Shown here: positions 1 to 4,057 of the stretch, piece after piece | Numbering within the stretch: position 1 is the first letter of the stretch | Layout of the letters: each line of letters starts with the position of its first letter | Assembly (NCBI GenBank): GCA_031276435.1 | Contig: JAISNB010000233.1 | Location: forward strand, 1 to 6,665 | DNA: 6,665 bases | Direction: 5' to 3' | From: Burkholderiaceae bacterium | GTDB taxonomy: Bacteria > Pseudomonadota > Gammaproteobacteria > Burkholderiales > Burkholderiaceae_C | Made by a program: the position numbers and the translations under genes | The notes under the pieces: generated by a model | Told to the model about the DNA's origin: nothing | What the model saw: only the letters and a program-made list of their open reading frames with translations | The model's database searches: none

Positions 1-118
1 GCCAATCGCCAATCGCCAATCGCCAATCGCCAATCGCCAATCGCCAATCGCCAATCGCCAATCGCCAATCGCCAATCGCCAATCGCCAATCGCCAATCGC
101 CAATCGCCAATCGCCAAT
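1..118. repeat. Heptanucleotide tandem repeat (GCCAATC), 16 full copies plus 6 bases
   Basis: The stretch is a perfect array of the 7-base unit GCCAATC with no mismatches. It ends at 118, where the next base is A instead of C, and it is truncated on the left by the window edge, so the true copy number is unknown. Neither strand of the array contains a stop codon in any frame. On the plus strand all three frames read the same cycling heptapeptide, Ala-Asn-Arg-Gln-Ser-Pro-Ile. The array lies directly upstream of, and in an open frame with, the signal peptide of the surface protein ending at 1403. Because 7 is not a multiple of 3, each gained or lost copy shifts the downstream frame. Repeats of this kind are known hot spots for slipped-strand mispairing. 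A role as a contingency switch is inference. Confidence 0.97.
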
Positions 119-197
119 ACCTCGCATTGCGCCATCCGTATTCTTCAGGCTTGACCATCTAAAGTCTGCCGCTCTCCGGTTTTCTTCCAACTCCCCA

Positions 198-272
198 TCT
201 TTACGCAAGCTGGCGCTCAAAAACCTTGCCGGGTTTTGTTTTGCCGCCACTGTATCCGTGCCCGTTCTGGCG
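198..272 (+). other. Signal-peptide coding segment upstream of the only canonical start of the surface-protein ORF
   Basis: Reading upstream of the GTG at 258 in the same frame gives a textbook Sec signal peptide: basic n-region (LRKLALKN), hydrophobic core (LAGFCFAATVSVPV) and a VLA-Q cleavage site, with cleavage expected after the Ala codon at 270-272. The frame stays open leftwards through the whole repeat to the window edge. Between 119 and 257 there is no ATG in any frame and no in-frame GTG or TTG. The rare start codons CTG at 210 and ATT at 126 are in frame but have no visible ribosome binding site. The segment is therefore probably translated from a start codon left of the window, through the repeat. 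Alternatives are a non-canonical start or a start lost by repeat expansion. Confidence 0.7.
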
Positions 273-1403
273 CAACAAAAGCCAATCATTTCTTGCGACA
301 CCGATCCCGCCATTTTCCATACGGGGATTGCCGATGATGGCTTGGGCAATTATTTGTCCAGTAACGGCGTTTTGCCCAATGGCACCCCGGATGCGCATTG
401 GCAATATGCGTTCACAGGTGGCAGTGCCAATCCCACAGCACACCAACTGCCAAGCACTTTGACTTTGGGTTGGGGACCAACCACCGCGACGTCATATACT
501 GGCACCGCCTTTGCACCACTGGTCGGAAATGCGAAATGGATTCGATCTCCCACAGGAGCGCAAGGAACCGTCTGGTACCGCTATGTGTTTGATCTGGCCG
601 ACTCGGTGCATCCCAGTGCCTTCAACTTGCCCGTTACCTTGAGACAAGATGACTTTCTCTACCATATCTGGGTCAACGACACCGATAATTTCCAGATTCC
701 ACCTCTGGGCTATACCACAATGTCTGTTACATCGCAGGCAACGTTGAACACAGGTTGGCAAACTGGAGAAAATCAGATTGTTGTTGCCACATATGACGAC
801 AATGCCCTTTCTGGATTTTTGCTTTATACCGGAACATCGATTTGTACCGAAAAGCTTTCTGTCACCAAAACCACAACCCAAAGCACTGCGGTTTCGGCAA
901 ACCAGACGAATATCCCTTTCGAGATTGTTGTTGCCAACAAGGGCGCGGCCTTTCCCGCTGGCGCCGTACTGAATGACGCGCTGCCCGCTGGTCTGGCCTC
1001 TGGCACCTGGACTTGCAGCAACAATGGTACGACCGCAACCTGTCCCGCCGCGTCTGGCGTTTTGCCAATCAGCAATCTCGCGCTTGGCGCCTTGCCCGCG
1101 GGCAGTTCATTGCGTTTCAATATTCTGGCCAACGCACAATCGGCAGCCAATCTGCTTTCCATAGCGAACATTGAAAATGCCGCCACGCTGATGCTGCCAC
1201 AGTCTTTTGTTGCCAAGGATGTGTGTCTGGATGCCCACAACGCCAGCGCCAATGCGTGCATGGCCAGCGCCAGTATTTCTGTTTTGGCGGCTCCGCTGGC
1301 CAGCGCCGTCCCGGTGTTTGACCGCTGGGCTTACGGGCTGACGGGTTTGGGTGTCCTGGCCTTGGCCGCTGTTGCGACAAGGCACAAAAGGGTGATGCGG
1401 TAA
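258..1403 (+). CDS. Secreted/surface protein with DUF11-like domain and IPTL-CTERM-like tail; 5' end extends upstream
   Basis: The given start (GTG) is only the first canonical start in the window. It falls inside a signal peptide, so the real coding region begins further left, probably through the heptamer repeat. Residue numbers count from this GTG. After the cleavage site come about 180 residues rich in Thr, Asn, Gly, Trp and Tyr that look beta-sandwich-like. Residues about 199-345 resemble a DUF11-type repeat (LSVTK start, IPFEIVVANKG, VLNDALPAGL). Six cysteines are present (13, 196, 253, 262, 323, 334), suggesting disulfides in an exported protein. The C-terminus has a short VPVFDRW motif (351-357), a hydrophobic helix (about 358-373) and a basic tail (RHKRVMR). 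That arrangement resembles IPTL-CTERM/PEP-CTERM sorting signals, which are recognised and cleaved at the envelope. Function and ligand are unknown; adhesin or envelope protein is a guess. Hand counts on sampled 60-base lines give 42-58% GC, well below folA. It converges with folA. Confidence 0.8.
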   Translation: MPVLAQQKPIISCDTDPAIFHTGIADDGLGNYLSSNGVLPNGTPDAHWQYAFTGGSANPTAHQLPSTLTLGWGPTTATSYTGTAFAPLVGNAKWIRSPTGAQGTVWYRYVFDLADSVHPSAFNLPVTLRQDDFLYHIWVNDTDNFQIPPLGYTTMSVTSQATLNTGWQTGENQIVVATYDDNALSGFLLYTGTSICTEKLSVTKTTTQSTAVSANQTNIPFEIVVANKGAAFPAGAVLNDALPAGLASGTWTCSNNGTTATCPAASGVLPISNLALGALPAGSSLRFNILANAQSAANLLSIANIENAATLMLPQSFVAKDVCLDAHNASANACMASASISVLAAPLASAVPVFDRWAYGLTGLGVLALAAVATRHKRVMR

Positions 1404-1418
1404 GGTCGGCGCACCTTC

Positions 1419-1482
1419 TGGATTGGTCACGTGCCCTGCGGGCACTCGCAATGACGAGCGTAAAGGGGCCGCGTCATGCGGC
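1419..1482. repeat. Half-sized palindromic repeat element in the convergent intergenic gap
   Basis: Between the convergent stop codons at 1403 and 1504 lies a segment starting TGGATTG (1419-1425) and reaching CGCAATGACGA (1447-1457). These same two ends, in the same order and 9 bases closer together, form the right arm of the large palindrome at 3978-4007, so this is a second member of the same family. Its core is a perfect hairpin, GTGCCC-TGC-GGGCAC (1431-1445). A further hairpin GCCGC-GTCAT-GCGGC follows at 1468-1482. Neither is followed by a long T-run on either strand, so classical intrinsic termination is doubtful. The hairpins could still slow polymerase or stabilise the 3' ends of both converging transcripts. 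REP-like elements commonly sit in such gaps. Confidence 0.6.
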
Positions 1483-1503
1483 GGCAGCGCGCAAGGCTGG
1501 GCT

Positions 1504-2064
1504 TCAAACCCGGTGGTAGGTGACAAAGGCAAAGGGCAGGCCGTTTTCTGAAACGCCGGTTTGGCGGCTGGCCTCGCGCCACTGGTGGCTGTCCAGTGCG
1601 GGCGCGTGGGCGTCGCCGTCAAAGTCGCGGGCAATTTCGGTGACGACCACGGTGCTGGCCAGGGGCAGGGCTTGCGCGTAGATTTGCGCGCCGCCAATGG
1701 CCCAGGCGTCGCTGCCCGGCGGGCACAGGGCAAGCGCCGCTTGCAGCGAGTGGGCGACAACAGCAACCGCGCCGCCGCTATTGCCCTCGCCGCCACCGCT
1801 GGCCGTCCAGGCGCGGTTGCGCGTGACGACGATATTCTGGCGCCCGGGCAGCGGGCGGAATCTGGGCGGCAACGATTCCCAGGTTTTGCGCCCCATGATG
1901 ACCGGGCAGCCCAGCGTGACGCGCCTGAAGTGCGCCATATCTTCTGGCAGATGCCATGGCAGGGCGTTGTTTTTGCCGATGACGCCGTTGGCGGCGCGGG
2001 CGTAAATCAGGTTCAGGCGCGCGGGCGCAGTGGCGGCGGTGCTGGCGCTGTTGTGGCTGGACAT
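1504..2064 (-). CDS. folA: Dihydrofolate reductase FolA
   Basis: The enzyme reduces 7,8-dihydrofolate to tetrahydrofolate with NADPH in the cytoplasm, and is the target of trimethoprim. The 186-residue protein shows the family core: LIYARAANGVIGKNNALPWHLPED near residues 19-42, with Asp42 in the place of the E. coli catalytic Asp27; the NADPH-binding IMGRKTWESLP (56-66); PLPGRQNIVVTR (71-82); the WAIGGAQIY loop (121-129); and TEI (142-144). It is longer than the roughly 160-residue E. coli enzyme because of an extra N-terminal stretch of about 15 residues (Ser/Ala/Thr-rich) and a Gly-rich insertion at about 89-99. The ATG at 2064 has AGGA about 13 bases upstream; no later Met precedes the core, so this start is likely. 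It lies 32 bases downstream of thyA on the same strand, so co-transcription is likely, and ThyA supplies its substrate. Confidence 0.96.
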   Translation of the reverse strand: MSSHNSASTAATAPARLNLIYARAANGVIGKNNALPWHLPEDMAHFRRVTLGCPVIMGRKTWESLPPRFRPLPGRQNIVVTRNRAWTASGGGEGNSGGAVAVVAHSLQAALALCPPGSDAWAIGGAQIYAQALPLASTVVVTEIARDFDGDAHAPALDSHQWREASRQTGVSENGLPFAFVTYHRV

Positions 2065-2096
2065 GGCTGCGGGCGTTTTCCTGGCGAGCGGGGTTT

Positions 2097-2909
2097 TCAG
2101 ACGGCCACGGGCGCCTTGATGGCCGGGTGGTGCTGGTAGTCGAGCAGTTCAAAGTCCTCGTAGGCGTAGTCAAAAATGGACGCGGGCCGGCGCTTGATGC
2201 GCAGCGTGGGCCAGGCAAACGGCGCGCGCGCCAGTTGCAGCGCCACTTGCTGCTGGTGGTTGCGGTAGATGTGGCAGTCGCCGCCCGTCCAGATGAAGTC
2301 GCCCGCTTGCAGATCGCACTGCTGCGCCAGCATGTGGGTGAGCAGCGCGTAGCTTGCAATGTTGAAGGGAACGCCCAGGAACACGTCCGCCGAGCGTTGG
2401 TAAAGCTGGCACGACAGCCGCCCGCGCGCCACGTAAAACTGGAAGAAGGCATGGCAGGGCATGAGCGCCATGCGCGGCAGGTCGGCCACGTTCCAGGCGC
2501 TGACGATGATGCGGCGCGAGTCGGGGTCGCTTCTCAGTTGTTCGAGCACTTGCGCAATCTGGTCGATGTGGCCGCCGTCGGGCGTGGGCCAGGAGCGCCA
2601 TTGCACGCCGTACACGGGGCCGAGGTCGCCCGTTTGCGGGTTGGCCCATTCGTCCCAGATGCTCACGCCGCGCTCTTGCAGCCAGCGGGCGTTGCCGTCG
2701 CCGCGCAAGAACCACAGCAGTTCGTAGATGATGCTTTTGAGGTGGACTTTCTTGGTGGTCACCAGCGGAAAGCCTTCGCCCAGATCGAAGCGCATCTGGT
2801 AGCCAAAAACGCTGCGCGCTCCGGTGCCGGTGCGGTCGGCCTTGTCAACGCCATGTTCCCAGACATGGCGCATGAAGTCTTCGTATTGACGGCGAATGGG
2901 TCGGCTCAT
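2097..2909 (-). CDS. thyA: Thymidylate synthase ThyA
   Basis: ThyA methylates dUMP to dTMP using 5,10-methylenetetrahydrofolate, and is the only de novo source of thymine nucleotides where it is the sole synthase. The 270-residue length fits the bacterial family (E. coli 264). Signature residues are visible: the phosphate-binding Arg in DRTGTG (24-30), YELLWFLRG (62-70) with the conserved Glu63, SRRI (131-134), the nucleophile Cys152 in LMPCHAFFQFYV, QRSADVFLGVPFN (171-183) with Asp175 and Asn183, and the dUMP-contacting His213 and Tyr215 in DCHIY. The Ala in QRSAD replaces the Cys seen in E. coli, a position that varies in the family. The C-terminus APVAV matches the usual ThyA end. The chosen ATG at 2909 begins MSRPIRRQYEDF, where the family normally starts, although its Shine-Dalgarno is weak. 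It precedes folA and follows the toxin gene. Confidence 0.97.
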   Translation of the reverse strand: MSRPIRRQYEDFMRHVWEHGVDKADRTGTGARSVFGYQMRFDLGEGFPLVTTKKVHLKSIIYELLWFLRGDGNARWLQERGVSIWDEWANPQTGDLGPVYGVQWRSWPTPDGGHIDQIAQVLEQLRSDPDSRRIIVSAWNVADLPRMALMPCHAFFQFYVARGRLSCQLYQRSADVFLGVPFNIASYALLTHMLAQQCDLQAGDFIWTGGDCHIYRNHQQQVALQLARAPFAWPTLRIKRRPASIFDYAYEDFELLDYQHHPAIKAPVAV

Positions 2910-2964
2910 GGGGCTGCATTGTGGCCTATTGGCGCTTGCGAAAAGATGCTAAAACGAAAGCGCA

Positions 2965-3006
2965 GCGGACGGGCCACGCGCGCGAGGCGGACGGGCCATG
3001 CGCGCG
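2965..3006. repeat. Two near-identical 20-base direct repeats, period 22
   Basis: The segments at 2965-2984 and 2987-3006 both read GCGGACGGGCCA, then C or T, then GCGCGCG. They differ at one base and are separated by 2 bases (AG). The second copy abuts the toxin stop codon at 3007-3009 exactly. The array fills much of the gap between the toxin gene and thyA and lies upstream of thyA, where a thyA promoter would be expected. It may be a simple duplication from slippage; no function can be read from it. Confidence 0.7.
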
Positions 3007-3438
3007 CTACCGGAGCCGCTCCCATGGATTGAGGACAGGCACGCCTGTGGACTGGAAATCCGCTACGTTGCGCGTTGCGACTGTCATGCCATGGACGAGT
3101 GCGGTTGCCGCAATGTATGCGTCGCGCTCCGATCTGGGATGGTCGGGCACATGCAGACGCGCGCAGCGCAGCGCGACAGCGGCGTCAACGGGCAGGATGC
3201 GATCGGCAAATTCGGGCATCACATGGTTGTTCATCCACAAACGCAGGCGCTGGCTGGCGCGCGCGTCGCGTCGCTCCATGCGCGCAATGCCCAGTTCAAG
3301 CTCCATCAGGGTGATGGCCGAGATGAAAAGGCTTGTCGCGTCGACACCGGACAGCCAGGCGATGACGTTGGCATCGGCCTTGCCATCGCCTGCCTTGCGC
3401 AGCTCTGAAATCACATTGGTGTCGACAAGCAGCGCCAT
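3007..3438 (-). CDS. vapC: PIN-domain toxin, VapC family (type II toxin-antitoxin)
   Basis: The protein is a predicted Mg/Mn-dependent endoribonuclease that would cleave RNA when freed from its antitoxin. The 143 residues form one PIN domain, of normal length for VapC/FitB-type toxins. The start MALLVDTNVISEL carries the first acidic residue (Asp6); ITLMELELGI supplies Glu46; SERDAYIAATAL supplies Asp106; TRNVADF supplies Asn124 and Asp127. The full acidic active site is therefore intact and the toxin is predicted to be active. The ATG overlaps the antitoxin stop by one base (TGATG on the minus strand), so translation is probably coupled and the antitoxin is made first. The RNA target cannot be read from the sequence. 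thyA begins 97 bases downstream on the same strand. Confidence 0.93.
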   Translation of the reverse strand: MALLVDTNVISELRKAGDGKADANVIAWLSGVDATSLFISAITLMELELGIARMERRDARASQRLRLWMNNHVMPEFADRILPVDAAVALRCARLHVPDHPRSERDAYIAATALVHGMTVATRNVADFQSTGVPVLNPWERLR

Positions 3439-3698
3439 CAGTTGAAATCCGCCGCCTGGGGCAGTGCGCGCGCGCGCGGAAATTCAACATCCACATCGGC
3501 CAGGCCGGGCATGGACAAAGCTTCGACAATGTTGCGCTTCTTCGCGACCAGGCGCTGGTAGTGCTCGATCGTCAGCAGGACATGCGCGAGCTTTCCACGA
3601 TCGGTGATGAACACCGGCCCCTTGCGGGCCGCTTTTTTTGCGCGTGTCACGTCCTGGTTGAGTTCCCGGCTCGAAAGTGTGGTCACGGTCATGGGCAT
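3438..3698 (-). CDS. Antitoxin, Phd/YefM family
   Basis: The 86-residue product beginning MPMTVTTLSSRELNQDVTRA has the Phd/YefM N-terminal DNA-binding fold. It is followed by KKAARKGPVFITDRGKLAHVLLTIEHYQRL, the family's central strand and helix, and a flexible acidic-to-basic tail (VDVEFPRARALPQAADF) typical of the part that wraps around and blocks a PIN toxin. The frame is open further upstream to 3812, but that extension crosses the operator palindrome. The ATG at 3698 has AGGA with a 6-base spacer. An ATG two codons later (3692) is the alternative, served by GGAG. The stop overlaps the toxin ATG. The antitoxin should neutralise the toxin directly and, with it, repress the operon through the palindrome at 3711-3734. 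Confidence 0.9.
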   Translation of the reverse strand: MPMTVTTLSSRELNQDVTRAKKAARKGPVFITDRGKLAHVLLTIEHYQRLVAKKRNIVEALSMPGLADVDVEFPRARALPQAADFN

Positions 3699-3710
3699 GC
3701 TCCATCCTGC

Positions 3711-3734
3711 AAATGTAGCAACGTTACTACATTT
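3711..3734 (-). promoter_or_regulatory. Palindromic operator overlapping the toxin-antitoxin promoter
   Basis: Two perfect inverted 8-mers, AAATGTAG (3711-3718) and CTACATTT (3727-3734), flank a centre CAACGTTA whose inner AACGTT is itself palindromic. The only asymmetry is the C/A pair next to it, so 22 of 24 positions are symmetric. The site lies 12 bases upstream of the antitoxin ATG at 3698. Possible minus-strand promoter elements are TTGCGT (3754-3749) and TGTAGT (3731-3726), 17 bases apart, which would place the -10 inside the palindrome. Phd/YefM antitoxins bind such palindromes to repress their own operon. The palindrome is seen; the promoter and repression are inferred. Confidence 0.72.
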
Positions 3735-3815
3735 GGGTGAAAGATGCAACGCAACCCTTCTCGTTGCCACGCCTTGCGGCGTTAATCCATCGCCACACAT
3801 CCAAAGCGCCACCCC

Positions 3816-3846
3816 AAAAAAGCCGCCGCAGGCCGTGGGGCGGCTT
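3816..3846 (-). terminator. Probable intrinsic terminator for the receptor transcript
   Basis: On the minus strand, AAGCCGCC, an 11-base loop and GGCGGCTT form a perfect 8-bp GC-rich stem that ends in a run of six T (plus-strand A at 3816-3821). This is the form of a Rho-independent terminator. It lies about 210 bases past the receptor stop and upstream of the toxin-antitoxin promoter, so it would insulate the two units. On the plus strand the stem is not followed by a T-run, so it acts in one direction only. Confidence 0.7.
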
Positions 3847-3862
3847 GTGGCGGCTTGGGCGC

Positions 3863-3878
3863 AAGCGCCGGGGCGCTT
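3863..3878. repeat. Small hairpin AAGCGC-CGGG-GCGCTT
   Basis: A perfect 6-bp stem with a 4-base loop sits 16 bases upstream (in the receptor's direction of transcription) of the probable terminator. It has no T-run of its own. It may assist termination or protect the 3' end of the receptor mRNA. Confidence 0.4.
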
Positions 3879-3915
3879 GGCTTTGAGTTGACGCTGGCTG
3901 CTGCCAAGGGGCTTG

Positions 3916-4019
3916 TCTGATTAACGCTCATTGCGAGGGGCTTTAGCTCCGTGGCAATCCATACGGCGGCTGGCCCATGGATTGCTTCGCTCCGCGCGCA
4001 ATGACGATTTTTAATCAGA
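3916..4019. repeat. Large imperfect palindrome (MITE- or REP/BIME-like dispersed element)
   Basis: The 104-bp segment is bounded by a perfect 9-base terminal inverted repeat, TCTGATTAA (3916-3924) and TTAATCAGA (4011-4019). Inside are TCATTGCG (3928-3935) paired with CGCAATGA (3997-4004), and GCAATCCAT (3954-3962) paired with ATGGATTGC (3977-3985), separated by a 14-base loop. No protein is encoded. The right arm recurs in modified form at 1419-1457, showing that this is a repeat family in the genome. It lies between the receptor stop and its probable terminator. Whether it is moved by a transposase or is a REP-type element cannot be told from two copies; no flanking target duplication was confirmed. 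Confidence 0.75.
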
Positions 4020-4057
4020 GGTTCTAACCTTGGCAGCGGCGGCGCGCGCCGGTCAGG

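Noticed and set aside
1..118. CRISPR array
   Set aside because: The unit is only 7 bases, with copies directly adjoining and no spacers.
1..118. Assembly artefact
   Set aside because: It cannot be excluded for copy number, but a perfect array in frame with a signal peptide is biologically sensible. Long reads would settle it.
226..462. Small plus-strand protein starting at TTG 226
   Set aside because: It overlaps the signal peptide and surface protein in another frame and has no domain or ribosome binding site.
1431..1445. Rho-independent terminator from GTGCCC-TGC-GGGCAC
   Set aside because: The stem is perfect but no T-run follows on either strand; it is kept as part of the palindromic repeat instead.
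2127..3032. 301-residue plus-strand open frame antisense to thyA
   Set aside because: It mirrors the strongly supported thyA on the other strand in GC-rich DNA and shows only Val/Ala/Arg-rich low-information sequence.
3699..3812. Longer antitoxin starting near 3812
   Set aside because: It would translate through the operator palindrome. The ATG at 3698 has its own AGGA and gives the normal Phd/YefM length and N-terminus.
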